Assembly (NCBI GenBank): GCA_038043465.1
Contig: JBBTBX010000002.1
Location: 111,431-175,430 of the forward strand
Source: SXRF01 sp038043465
Lineage (GTDB): Bacteria > Pseudomonadota > Alphaproteobacteria > Rickettsiales > SXRF01
Length of the DNA stretch: 64,000 nt
Reading direction: 5' to 3'
Part shown: positions 1 through 7,944 of the stretch, piece after piece
Layout of the letters: each line of letters opens with the position of its first letter
How positions within the stretch are numbered: the stretch's first letter is position 1
The notes under the pieces: model-generated
Seen by the model: only the letters and a program-made list of their open reading frames with translations
Database searches by the model: none
Told to the model about the DNA's origin: nothing
Translations under genes and position numbers: made by a program

Positions 1-468
1 GGTGGTTGGTGCGCCAGTGTCACACGCTTCTGGAATTTCAGGCAGAACCACGGCAATATCAGCAGCCTCAACCAACATAGAACCTTGCCGTCTTACCACT
101 CCCACCAAAGGTATTGAAAAACGCTTACAGTAAGCTATTACATCGGAAAGCTCAGCGGTTTCACCAGAATTCGATAATGCCAGAACAACATCATCTTTGG
201 TGATCATTCCCATATCGCCGTGACTTGCCTCGGCCGGATGGACAAAATGTGCAGGCGTGCCAGTGGAAGCCATGGTAGCGGCGATTTTTTTAGCAACATG
301 CCCGCTCTTGCCCATGCCGGTTACAATAACCCTGCCTTTGATGCTGGCAATCAGGGATACTGTCGCAGCGAATTTATCACCAAGGCTGTCTGCCAGAGCT
401 TCAAGACCCTTTATTTCCTGGCCTAAAACAGCCTTGCCGTGGCTTATATCCTGATTTTTATTTATCAT
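1..468 (-). CDS. kdsD: Arabinose-5-phosphate isomerase KdsD/KpsF, C-terminus cut by window edge
   Basis: Interconverts ribulose-5-phosphate and arabinose-5-phosphate, the first step to KDO for LPS inner core; cytoplasmic. Reading the minus strand from the ATG at 468 gives 156 open codons running off the left edge. The visible part is the SIS (sugar isomerase) domain: GMGKSGH near residue 50, STGTPAHFVHP, HGDMGM and the LSNSGET phosphate-binding loop, all in family order. The CBS-domain half lies outside the window. The start is the only ATG in frame near the conserved N-terminus. rnd follows upstream on the same strand, as in many alphaproteobacteria where kdsD leads into the lpt genes. Assignment is secure; the length is not known. 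Confidence 0.9.
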   Translation of the reverse strand, partial: MINKNQDISHGKAVLGQEIKGLEALADSLGDKFAATVSLIASIKGRVIVTGMGKSGHVAKKIAATMASTGTPAHFVHPAEASHGDMGMITKDDVVLALSNSGETAELSDVIAYCKRFSIPLVGVVRRQGSMLVEAADIAVVLPEIPEACDTGAPTT

Positions 469-504
469 CCCTAAAGCCTAATCCCCAAAGCCTAATCCCT
501 AAAT

Positions 505-1092
505 TCAACTATGGGCAAAAATATCCTCGTTTTCCCAACCTGCAAGATCCAGATCAGCGCGGTATGGAAGAAAATTAAAGATTGCTTTTGCCAATTCACT
601 GCGTCCTTCACGCTCTAACATTTCGTCAAGTTTTGCTTTCAGCCTATGCAGATAGAGAACATCAGACGCGGCGTAATCAATTTGCTCGTTAGTTAGCGTC
701 TGCCCGCCCCAATATGAGCTTTGTTGCTGCTTTGAAACATCAACGCCAAGAAGCTCCTTGCATATATCCTTATAGCCATGTTTGTCGCTATAGGTGCGAA
801 CAAGGCGTGAGGCGGTGCGGGTGCAATAAACATTATGAATGCTCAAACCCAGATAGTGCCGCATTATGGAAAGATCAAACCGGGCAAAGTGAAAAATCTT
901 GGTATGGTTTTCATCACTAAGCAATTTTATAAGATTTGGGGCAGCGTATTTATTCTGTTCAAACTGCACCAGATGCGCGTCGCCATTACCGTCGGAAATC
1001 TGCACCACGCAAAGGCGGTCGCGCTTGTTATTAAGCCCCATGGCTTCGGTATCAACGGCAATATCTCCGCCTAATTTAAGGCTTGATGGCAA
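505..1092 (-). CDS. rnd: Ribonuclease D, short form (DEDDy 3'-5' exonuclease)
   Basis: 3'-5' exoribonuclease acting on tRNA precursors and structured RNA. About 195 residues, matching the short alphaproteobacterial form that consists of the exonuclease domain without HRDC domains. Motifs: DTEAMGL (Exo I, D and E), FHFARFD (Exo II) and YAASDVLYL (Exo III, DEDDy tyrosine). The start is uncertain. The TTG at 1092 has only a weak upstream signal, and no ATG or GTG is available. A good ribosome binding site (AGGAG, 1127-1131 on the minus strand) stands 7 nt before an ATC at 1119 and next to an ATT at 1125, and those readings add an N-terminus (ITNFVYTGDLP) resembling that of close homologues. Either TTG at 1092 or a rare AUU/AUC start is possible. 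Confidence 0.87.
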   Translation of the reverse strand: MPSSLKLGGDIAVDTEAMGLNNKRDRLCVVQISDGNGDAHLVQFEQNKYAAPNLIKLLSDENHTKIFHFARFDLSIMRHYLGLSIHNVYCTRTASRLVRTYSDKHGYKDICKELLGVDVSKQQQSSYWGGQTLTNEQIDYAASDVLYLHRLKAKLDEMLEREGRSELAKAIFNFLPYRADLDLAGWENEDIFAHS

Positions 1093-1207
1093 ATCACCAG
1101 TATATACAAAATTTGTGATAGGAATTCTCCTTTTGGTTATTTTTAGGTAGCTATTTTTATATTATTATCAAATGACAAATACAACATAAAGTAATTGTTT
1201 TGTTTCT

Positions 1208-1259
1208 GTCATCTCGAGCGAAGTCGAGGGATCTTTACAATATAAACAATTGCAAAGGT
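1208..1259. repeat. Short palindromic repeat, GTCATC...GGATCTTT family (copy 1)
   Basis: Begins GTCATCTCGAG, with inverted CTCGA/TCGAG, then GGATCTTTAC and a second inverted pair (CTTTACAAT/ATTGCAAAG). It resembles the copies at 12747-12834 and 49531-49606, which share the GTCAT outer arm and the GATCTTT core. It abuts the stop codon of the next minus-strand gene. Likely a REP-like dispersed element; a role in transcript 3' ends is inference. Confidence 0.55.
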
Positions 1260-1703
1260 CTAGCGAGTTGATGCCATATGGCTTAGGCGGTGGAATATTA
1301 AACCGGTCGCCAATCCACATGCGGCAAAAAGCGCAGAAAACGATATCCTATCATCAAGTTGCCAATGTGTGGAGCCATAGAAGTGAATCCATAAGAGCAT
1401 CTCTGCACTAATAAGGCCTACCAGAATGGTTCTACCGAGGCTGCTTAATAATTTCGGTGCACACCTCAAAACTATCAAGAAAACAGTGACTTCGAACAGA
1501 TAATATCCAACCGTGATAGAAAACGCCTCAAGCGCGGGAAACAGTCCCAGAAACAAGAAAGCCCGTATGCTGCTGAAATCATTAATTGAGGAATCTCTTA
1601 TAATTCCAAAAACTAGGATAATCGGGAAGGCTGATAAAGGTGCGATGAATAATGCTCGTTTATAACTTATCCGACCGTTCTGGTCATTCTGATCGTGTAA
1701 CAT
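1260..1703 (-). CDS. Small integral membrane protein, unknown
   Basis: 147 residues, family not recognised. About four hydrophobic segments: residues 18-36, 47-68 (with a break), 70-85 and 90-105, plus a C-terminal one around 120-137. This fits a small inner-membrane protein with a charged N-terminus. The ATG is preceded by a good ribosome binding site (AAGGAAG about 6 nt upstream), which supports expression. The stop codon abuts the palindromic repeat at 1208. It lies between rnd and a glutathione S-transferase gene with no functional link visible. Confidence 0.65.
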   Translation of the reverse strand: MLHDQNDQNGRISYKRALFIAPLSAFPIILVFGIIRDSSINDFSSIRAFLFLGLFPALEAFSITVGYYLFEVTVFLIVLRCAPKLLSSLGRTILVGLISAEMLLWIHFYGSTHWQLDDRISFSALFAACGLATGLIFHRLSHMASTR

Positions 1704-1736
1704 AATTGCTTCCTTTGTCTATTCATTCGGTTAATT

Positions 1737-2405
1737 TTAGAAATCAGGATTCTCATAATAAACCGGCGGACGGAAGCCATGTACGCGCTCGATAAGGATA
1801 TTACGCATACTAGGACGTGATTTGATAAGGGCGTACCAGCTTTGTGCCATTTTGTTATATTCCCAGTCTATATCCCCCAGATAATCAAGTGCCGATATAT
1901 GGGAAGCGGCGGCAAGGTCAGCAAGAGTCAGAGAATCACCTGCCAGAAAATAGCGTTCATTGGCAAGGTAACCGATATAATCGAGATGATATAAAATATT
2001 ATGCTTGCCAATGCGAATGGCTGCAGAGCTTGGTTCGCCATAGCCAAAATAATGTTTGAAAGCTTTTTCAAAAAGCACGTTTCTGGTTACTTCATAGTCA
2101 AATTTATGGTCAAACCAGTCGATAATCCGCCTGACTTCGGCCCGCTCAGTTGCGCTACTACCAAGCATTGATATGGCCGGATAGGCTTCCTCCAGATATT
2201 CACTTATGGCATAAGCACCGGAAACAACAGTCCCGTTATCCTCAACCAGCACCGGAACTTCTCCGGCCGGATTAAGAGCAAAAAAATCCAGATTCTTATC
2301 CCATGGATTTTCCTGAACCAGTTCGAATTCCAGACCTTTTTCCTTAAGCATCATCCTGATTTTTCTACAGAATGGAGAAAGTGGCGTGTGGTAAAGAAGG
2401 CGCAT
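1737..2405 (-). CDS. Glutathione S-transferase family protein
   Basis: Soluble GST-fold protein of 222 residues. N-terminal thioredoxin-like half (about 1-80) carries LSPFCRKIR, the usual position of the catalytic Ser/Cys, and the conserved NPAGEVPVL and GTVVSGAYAISEYL segments (cis-Pro and glutathione gamma-glutamyl contact). The C-terminal half is helical and contains LAGDSLTLADLAAASHISALDY, the standard GST C-domain N-capping motif. Substrate unknown. Start ATG at 2405; no strong upstream GC-rich RBS is visible. Assignment to the superfamily is firm, subfamily not assigned. Confidence 0.88.
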   Translation of the reverse strand: MRLLYHTPLSPFCRKIRMMLKEKGLEFELVQENPWDKNLDFFALNPAGEVPVLVEDNGTVVSGAYAISEYLEEAYPAISMLGSSATERAEVRRIIDWFDHKFDYEVTRNVLFEKAFKHYFGYGEPSSAAIRIGKHNILYHLDYIGYLANERYFLAGDSLTLADLAAASHISALDYLGDIDWEYNKMAQSWYALIKSRPSMRNILIERVHGFRPPVYYENPDF

Positions 2406-2790
2406 AATCGGTTTGATTTTGTTTAATAATATAACATTGGTGATAATTTAAGGTTATATTGTAATTCAACCGTTAATGCCATACGAAAAATAGCAAAATC
2501 AGCATATTCCAGCCCTGTGTATAACTTATTGGGTGTAATTATAGAAAGAACCTGATTGTAAGAGCGAATATTAACTAAAATATCAGCAAAATCAATGGTT
2601 GCAGCCATTATAAAAAAATACGATTTTATACTTAATTGCGCTTGACGAACGCTAAAAACGCCTCTAGATTGACTCTCCCATTACGGCAATACAGAGTCGA
2701 CACGGTGGGACACAGAAGTTTTACAGAAGAAGTTTTACAGAAGTTTTAAGTATATTCAAATTAAATAATTTTAGGTAACGGACATAACAC
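2406..2790. other. Noncoding region upstream of rpsT-dnaA, with one consensus DnaA box
   Basis: 385 nt without a convincing gene. It is very AT-rich at 2410-2460 and 2580-2640. A perfect DnaA box (TTATNCACA consensus) lies on the minus strand at 2516-2524. Two GANTC sites (CcrM methylation type) occur around 2671 and 2695. Just before rpsT there are short direct repeats of AGAAGTTTTACAG (about 2713-2750). No second consensus DnaA box was found here, so origin status is only a possibility suggested by the neighbouring dnaA-dnaN-recF-gyrB genes. Confidence 0.4.
2642..2670 (+). promoter_or_regulatory. Candidate sigma-70 promoter for rpsT
   Basis: TTGACG at 2642-2647 and TAGATT at 2665-2670 are separated by exactly 17 nt, on the correct strand and about 115 nt before the rpsT start. 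A GANTC site immediately follows the -10. Read by eye only. Confidence 0.5.
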
Positions 2791-3057
2791 ATGGCTAATC
2801 ATAAGTCGGCAGAGAAAAGAATTCGCCAAACGGCAGCACGTACTGAAGTAAATAAGGCGCGGGTAAGCCGTATTCGTACCTTTGTGAAAAAGGTTGAGCT
2901 TGCTATCGCTGATGGCAAAAAATCTGAGGCGCAGCAGGCTTTTAAGGAAGCGCAGCCGGAATTGATGCGTGGTGTTAGTAAAGGTGTTATGAAAATGGGT
3001 TCTGTATCTCGCAAGCTCAGCCGACTATCTGCACGTATTAAAAACCTGGCCGCTTAA
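2791..3057 (+). CDS. rpsT: 30S ribosomal protein S20
   Basis: Primary 16S rRNA-binding protein of the small subunit body. 88 residues, the usual length, with the typical start MANHKSAEKRIRQ and a strongly basic helical composition (RTFVKKVELAI, SRLSARIKNLAA at the end). It sits upstream of dnaA, a common alphaproteobacterial arrangement, with a short rhodanese gene between them. A small CCGCT/AGCGG hairpin downstream (3093-3110) may contribute to attenuation but lacks an adjoining T-run. Confidence 0.97.
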   Translation: MANHKSAEKRIRQTAARTEVNKARVSRIRTFVKKVELAIADGKKSEAQQAFKEAQPELMRGVSKGVMKMGSVSRKLSRLSARIKNLAA

Positions 3058-3158
3058 TTTATTACAGTTTCTTGTATTTTTGATGTTTCATACCGCTGAT
3101 TAACAAGCGGACGCTATAGCTTTGTCTTCTTTTAACGGGTGATGGTGGTGCTGAATTT

Positions 3159-3659
3159 ATGGTATTTGAATCTGCTAAGTTGCAACCTGAAAGCCCTTTC
3201 TGCGCGCTTGTAGATAAGGCTGGACAGGGTAAAATATCCGGACTCAGTTATGCTGGAGAAGTTTCTCCTGAAGAAGCTTTTGATTACATCAGTGTTAATC
3301 CGTCAATTTTAGTTGATGTTCGTACTGTTCCTGAGTGGCAGTTTACGGGAATGCCAAATTTAGCTGGTACACCAAGTAAACTCCTCACGGTCTCATGGAA
3401 GATATATCCATCTTTTGCACAGAATCCAAAATTTATTGAAGAATTGACTTCTGATTCATCAGTTCACATTGATACCCCATTATTTTTTATTTGCAGGTCA
3501 GGTGGGCGTTCGCTTGATGCTGCTGTGGCAATGACGAAAGTTGGGCATAGATATTGCTTTAATGTCACCGGCGGATTCGAGGGTGATGCCGATGAAATAG
3601 GGCATCGCAGTAAAAAAAGCGGTTGGAAATATAATAATCTTCCATGGATGCAGGGATAA
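3159..3659 (+). CDS. Rhodanese-domain sulfurtransferase-like protein
   Basis: 166 residues with a single rhodanese domain. The active loop CRSGGRS (around residue 112) holds the catalytic cysteine and is preceded by TPLFFI, the usual strand. SPEEAFDYI and the ILVDVRTVPEWQFTGMPN segment are the family's N-terminal CH2A region. This type probably moves sulfane sulfur; the acceptor is unknown. It ends 3 nt before dnaA and is likely cotranscribed with it. Start ATG at 3159 has a weak upstream signal. Confidence 0.88.
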   Translation: MVFESAKLQPESPFCALVDKAGQGKISGLSYAGEVSPEEAFDYISVNPSILVDVRTVPEWQFTGMPNLAGTPSKLLTVSWKIYPSFAQNPKFIEELTSDSSVHIDTPLFFICRSGGRSLDAAVAMTKVGHRYCFNVTGGFEGDADEIGHRSKKSGWKYNNLPWMQG

Positions 3660-3662
3660 AAT

Positions 3663-5105
3663 ATGGCACTGTTGCAACACCATCAGAACGAAACAATAGA
3701 TGATCTTCTTGCTGCAGCCTGGCAGAATGTCAGTAGTAAATTGAACACACGTTTCGGTGATGCTGTATTTCGCAGTTGGTTAAAACCGCTATCATTTATC
3801 GGCAGCAAATCCGGTTATATACAAATAAATGTTCCCACGCGTTTTATGCGCGAATGGATAAATAAGAATTATATAAATGATATACATGCTTTATGGGCAG
3901 AAGAAGGAGTTGCAGAAGGCTATGCAATTGAGTTGGTCGTGGCTGTTGCATCAGCACCTGCTTCAACTGATAGTGCATCAGCTACTCCGCAAAAATTCAG
4001 CGTATTGACACCGCAAAGCTGGCAGCCGGTAGCACAGGCGGTTGAAGTTGCACCGCTTGATATTGATGTTCAGATGGGCGCACCCCTTGACCCGCGCTAC
4101 ACATTCGATAATTTTGTTGTCGGCAAACCTAATGAACTGGCGCATGCTGCGGCAAGGCGCGTTGCCGAATCAGCAAACGTTGTGCAGGGCTGCAATCCTT
4201 TGTTTCTGTATGGCGGGGTTGGGCTTGGCAAAACCCATTTGATGCATGCTATAGCCTGGCACATCCGCAAAAACAGTCCGGAAAGACGGGTTTTATATCT
4301 TTCTGCCGAAAAATTTATGTATCAATTTATTCGTGCCTTACGGTTTAAAGAAGCTTTGGCTTTCAAAGAACATTTCCGTTCGGTAGATGTGTTGATGATT
4401 GATGATGTGCAGTTCATCAGCGGTAAAGACTCAACTCAGGAAGAATTTTTCCACACATTTAACGCCCTCGTTGACCAGAATAAACAGTTAGTTATTTCCG
4501 GCGATCGCTCGCCTTCTGATTTGGAAGGAATAGAAGAGCGTGTTCGCTCGCGCCTCGGCTGGGGCTTGGTTGCCGATATTCACAGCACCAGCTACGAGCT
4601 GCGCCTTGGTATTCTCCAGTCAAAAATCGAGCAGATGCAAGGCTTGTCGATTCCACAAAAAGTTATGGAGTTCCTTGCTCATAAAATAACATCTAATGTT
4701 CGCGAGCTGGAAGGCTCGTTGAACCGCGTAGTGGCGCATGCAACGCTGGTTGGTCGACCGATTACGCTTGAAAGCACGCAGGAAGTTCTGCATGATTTAT
4801 TGCGCGCTAATGACCGCCGCATTTCTATCGAAGATATACAAAAACAAGTCGCCAGCCATTATAATATCAAAGTATCCGATATGCATTCGGCAAGGCGCGC
4901 CCGCCAAGTTGCTCGTCCGCGTCAGGTGGCTATGTATCTATCGAAGAAATTTACCAGTAAAAGCTTACCGGAAATTGGTCGCCGTTTTGGTGGAAAAGAT
5001 CATACTACAGTGATGCACGCGGTTAAACGTGTTGAGGAGCTAAGTGCTTCCGACCACGAATTCATGCAGGACATCGAAATGCTGAGCAGGTTGTTGCAGA
5101 GTTAG
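3663..5105 (+). CDS. dnaA: Chromosomal replication initiator DnaA
   Basis: AAA+ initiator that binds DnaA boxes and melts oriC. 480 residues with the four-domain layout: N-terminal DnaB/self-association domain (1-90), a variable Ala-rich linker (95-135), AAA+ core with Walker A GGVGLGKTH near 184 and Walker B LMIDDVQF near 244, and the C-terminal helix-turn-helix with the signature KDHTTVMHAVKRVEEL near 446. Downstream it nearly touches the convergent sulfate-binding protein gene, so the usual dnaA-dnaN adjacency is broken by one reversed gene. Confidence 0.98.
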   Translation: MALLQHHQNETIDDLLAAAWQNVSSKLNTRFGDAVFRSWLKPLSFIGSKSGYIQINVPTRFMREWINKNYINDIHALWAEEGVAEGYAIELVVAVASAPASTDSASATPQKFSVLTPQSWQPVAQAVEVAPLDIDVQMGAPLDPRYTFDNFVVGKPNELAHAAARRVAESANVVQGCNPLFLYGGVGLGKTHLMHAIAWHIRKNSPERRVLYLSAEKFMYQFIRALRFKEALAFKEHFRSVDVLMIDDVQFISGKDSTQEEFFHTFNALVDQNKQLVISGDRSPSDLEGIEERVRSRLGWGLVADIHSTSYELRLGILQSKIEQMQGLSIPQKVMEFLAHKITSNVRELEGSLNRVVAHATLVGRPITLESTQEVLHDLLRANDRRISIEDIQKQVASHYNIKVSDMHSARRARQVARPRQVAMYLSKKFTSKSLPEIGRRFGGKDHTTVMHAVKRVEELSASDHEFMQDIEMLSRLLQS

Positions 5106-5120
5106 TTGATTAGATTTTTT

Positions 5121-6134
5121 CTAATTGCTTCCATAAATCTGGTCAAAGCTGCCTTCATCGTCAAAATGCTCTTTCTGGACTTTTTTCCAACCGCCAAGGT
5201 CTGCAATTGTCACAGTTTTAATTGCCGGAAATATTTCAGCATGTTTCTCTAAAACTTTTTTATCGTAAGGGCGGTAAAAATTCTGGGCAATTATTTCCTG
5301 AGCTTGCGGGCTATATAAGAACGCCAGATATTCATTTGCCAACTCAAGGGTTTTTCTGCGGGTGGCATTCTTTTCCACCACAGCCACAGGTGGCTCAGCC
5401 AATATACTGATCAAAGGATACACTATCTCAAATTCTCCTTTGCCCAATTCTTTTTTAGCAAGATGCGCCTCATTTTCCCAACTAATCAGCACATCGCCTA
5501 TTCCGCGCTGAACAAATGTTGTGGTTGCACCACGCGCACCGGCATCAAGAACCGGAACACGCTTGAATAATTCGCTTATAAAGCCTTTAATTTTGCTTTC
5601 ATCACCAGCGAATTTTTCCTTGGCATATGCCCATGCCGCCAGATAATTCCAGCGTGCGCCACCACTGGTTTTGGGGTTCGGAGTTATCACCTTAATATTT
5701 TCCCGAACCAGATCATCCCAATCTTTTATATTCTTTGGATTTCCTTTACGTACCAGAAACACAATGGTTGAGGTATAAGGCGAACTATTACCAGCAAGTT
5801 TGCTCTGCCAATCTGCTGGTAATAATTTTCTTTTATCAGCCATAACATCAATGTCATAGGCGAGGGCGAGAGTAACGACATCAGCCTGTAACCCGTCAAT
5901 CACCGAGCGGGCCTGCTTGCCGGAGCCACCATGTGACTGGTTTATTTTTACATCCTGACCGGATTTTTCCTTCCAGTGCTGCACAAACAAATTATTATAT
6001 TTATCATATAACTCGCGGGTTGGATCATAAGATACATTGAGCAGCTCAATAGTATCGGCTGCATGACCATATCCCGATGAAAATACAGAAGTCGCTGCAA
6101 ATAGAACCGCACCTAATATTTTTACTAACTTCAT
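5121..6134 (-). CDS. sbp: Periplasmic sulfate-binding protein of ABC transporter
   Basis: 337 residues with a Sec signal peptide (MKLVKILGAVLFAATSVFSS, cleavage near GHA-AD). The mature part starts with the family's LLNVSYDPTRELY motif and contains QSHGGSGKQARSVIDGLQADVVTLAL, both hallmarks of sulfate/thiosulfate-binding proteins (SBP/CysP). The end (FDQIYG) is also typical. No permease or ATPase genes (cysTWA) are adjacent, so partners must be elsewhere. A strong RBS (AAGGAG) precedes the ATG. It is reversed and inserted between dnaA and dnaN, an unusual location. Confidence 0.92.
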   Translation of the reverse strand: MKLVKILGAVLFAATSVFSSGYGHAADTIELLNVSYDPTRELYDKYNNLFVQHWKEKSGQDVKINQSHGGSGKQARSVIDGLQADVVTLALAYDIDVMADKRKLLPADWQSKLAGNSSPYTSTIVFLVRKGNPKNIKDWDDLVRENIKVITPNPKTSGGARWNYLAAWAYAKEKFAGDESKIKGFISELFKRVPVLDAGARGATTTFVQRGIGDVLISWENEAHLAKKELGKGEFEIVYPLISILAEPPVAVVEKNATRRKTLELANEYLAFLYSPQAQEIIAQNFYRPYDKKVLEKHAEIFPAIKTVTIADLGGWKKVQKEHFDDEGSFDQIYGSN

Positions 6135-6277
6135 ATTTTTCTCCTTAAATTATTTAAATTTAGAGATAATAACTACCATAAAGAGTCAATAAGAATTGTT
6201 TTGCAACATTAATTTGCAAAGTTAATTTTCACTGTTATATTCACTCCGTTATCAACCCATAATTATAAGAAAATCTT

Positions 6278-7393
6278 ATGCAGTTTGTTATTGAGCGTAC
6301 GAATTTATTGAAAAGTCTTGGCCATGTGCAGTCAGTTGTTGAGAAACGTGGGACTATTGCGGTTCTTTCAAATATAAAAATTGACGCTAAAGGTAGCGAA
6401 GTGTCACTGACCGCCACTGACATGGATATAGCAGTTGTCGAAAAAGTTCCGGCGGAAGTAAGCAAATCCGGTTCAACCACAGTTCCGGCACATACGCTTT
6501 ATGACATTGTCCGCAAGCTTCCTGAAGGATTGCAAATTGAGCTGACAACCAGTGATGACGGCAGTAAGATTGCCATTCGCGCTGGACAATCCCGCTTTTC
6601 GCTTGCTTGTCTTCCTATCGAGGATTTTCCAGTTATGGCGGATGGTGAATTCAGCCATAATTTTTCTCTTAAATCAGCAGAATGTTTGGCACTCATTGAA
6701 AAACCCAGCTTTGCTATTTCCAATGAGGAAACCCGTTATTATCTGAATGGTATATATGTGCACGTAGCTGGTAGTGGTGATGAAAAAGTCCTGCGGGCGG
6801 TTGCCACGGACGGGCATCGCCTTGCTCGTGTTGAAGTTGCTGTTCCTGCTGGTGCTGATGGAATGTCAGGAGTTATTGTGCCACGTAAGACTATTCAAGA
6901 ACTGCGTAAATTGTTAGAAAATGGGGAAGGGGATGTTGAAATCTCCTTGTCTGAAACTAAAATCCGTTTTGTTTATGGCGATGCGGTGCTGGTTTCCAAG
7001 TTAATTGATGGTAATTTCCCTGATTATGAAAGAGTAATTCCAGCCGCCAATGAAAAGCTCATGGAAGTAGACTGTAAAATATTTAAGGATGCGGTTGACC
7101 GCGTATCGGTTATTTCTTCCGAAAAATCGCGTGCTATTAAGTTGCAATTGGAAAGTGGGAAGCTGACTCTGAACGCAGGAAGCGGGGATCAGGTGGCATC
7201 TGAGGAAATAGAGATAAACTATTCATCTACCCCGATTGAGATTGGTTTTAATTCACGCTATTTGCTCGATATGATGACTCAGATTGATGGTGATACCGTC
7301 CAATTCCTGCTCAATGATGGTAATTCTCCGGCATTGGTGCGCGATACTGCCGATGTCAGTTCACTATACGTGATAATGCCGATGCGGGTATGA
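6278..7393 (+). CDS. dnaN: DNA polymerase III beta sliding clamp
   Basis: Ring clamp tethering DNA polymerase III. 371 residues in three clamp domains of about 120 residues. Recognisable segments: LLKSLGHVQSVVEKRGTIAVLSNI at the start, TDMDIAV, the AVATDGHRLA motif in the middle, FPDYERVIP, and the ending LYVIMPMRV, which is the universal clamp C-terminus. The stop overlaps the start of the following lipoprotein gene by 4 nt, indicating translational coupling. Confidence 0.98.
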   Translation: MQFVIERTNLLKSLGHVQSVVEKRGTIAVLSNIKIDAKGSEVSLTATDMDIAVVEKVPAEVSKSGSTTVPAHTLYDIVRKLPEGLQIELTTSDDGSKIAIRAGQSRFSLACLPIEDFPVMADGEFSHNFSLKSAECLALIEKPSFAISNEETRYYLNGIYVHVAGSGDEKVLRAVATDGHRLARVEVAVPAGADGMSGVIVPRKTIQELRKLLENGEGDVEISLSETKIRFVYGDAVLVSKLIDGNFPDYERVIPAANEKLMEVDCKIFKDAVDRVSVISSEKSRAIKLQLESGKLTLNAGSGDQVASEEIEINYSSTPIEIGFNSRYLLDMMTQIDGDTVQFLLNDGNSPALVRDTADVSSLYVIMPMRV

Positions 7394-7944
7394 CTAATCT
7401 CCAGAGAATAAAATGCTTTTTGGCGTTGCCTTTTTTGTGTCTGCTTCTGGTGTCATGTATCTACGTTACTGATATTGGCAAGTATTGGCAGAAGGGGATT
7501 ATCGACCAATCTATTGGTGGAGCATGGCTTAGCGGCGATGATGGCAAAGATTGCATGTCATTTGTTGTATCTGGTAAGAATTATCTGGCGATTGATAATG
7601 GAAAGAAAGATTCGTCTTTATATCGTACATTGCTTTTGGGCGATAAAAAATTCCTGATGGTAAAAGATCCGAATAATAAATATATGCTGATAAAATATAC
7701 AGTGTCTGAGGATAAATTTACGACCTATATGCCCGACGAAACCAAAAAAGAAGATTTTCTCCGTGATTACCCTGATTCCGGTATGATTTTCGGCGAGGGT
7801 GATTTTACAACTGCCACCATTCCTGTCTTAAATGAAAAATCAATTGAGATGCTAGAGAAAATCGCTGGCGATGAATCCTATTGGAAACCGGCTTCAGTGC
7901 AACAACGTGTGAAAAGCTGTAAAACTCCTGATGTCAAGCATTGA
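7390..7944 (+). CDS. Putative lipoprotein between dnaN and recF
   Basis: 184 residues, family not recognised. The N-terminus is a lipoprotein signal (basic MTNLQRIK, hydrophobic stretch, lipobox LLVSC near residue 23). The remainder is soluble and rich in Lys, Asp and Tyr, with the pattern GGAWLSGDDGKDCMSF suggesting a small beta-rich domain. It overlaps dnaN by 4 nt and recF by 14 nt, so the three genes form one translationally coupled unit. A membrane lipoprotein embedded in a replication operon is unusual; its function is unknown. Confidence 0.78.
   Translation: MTNLQRIKCFLALPFLCLLLVSCIYVTDIGKYWQKGIIDQSIGGAWLSGDDGKDCMSFVVSGKNYLAIDNGKKDSSLYRTLLLGDKKFLMVKDPNNKYMLIKYTVSEDKFTTYMPDETKKEDFLRDYPDSGMIFGEGDFTTATIPVLNEKSIEMLEKIAGDESYWKPASVQQRVKSCKTPDVKH

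Noticed and set aside
2423..2608. 61-residue minus-strand ORF in the noncoding region upstream of rpsT
   Set aside because: No RBS, no recognisable domain, and it spans the DnaA box and AT-rich region.
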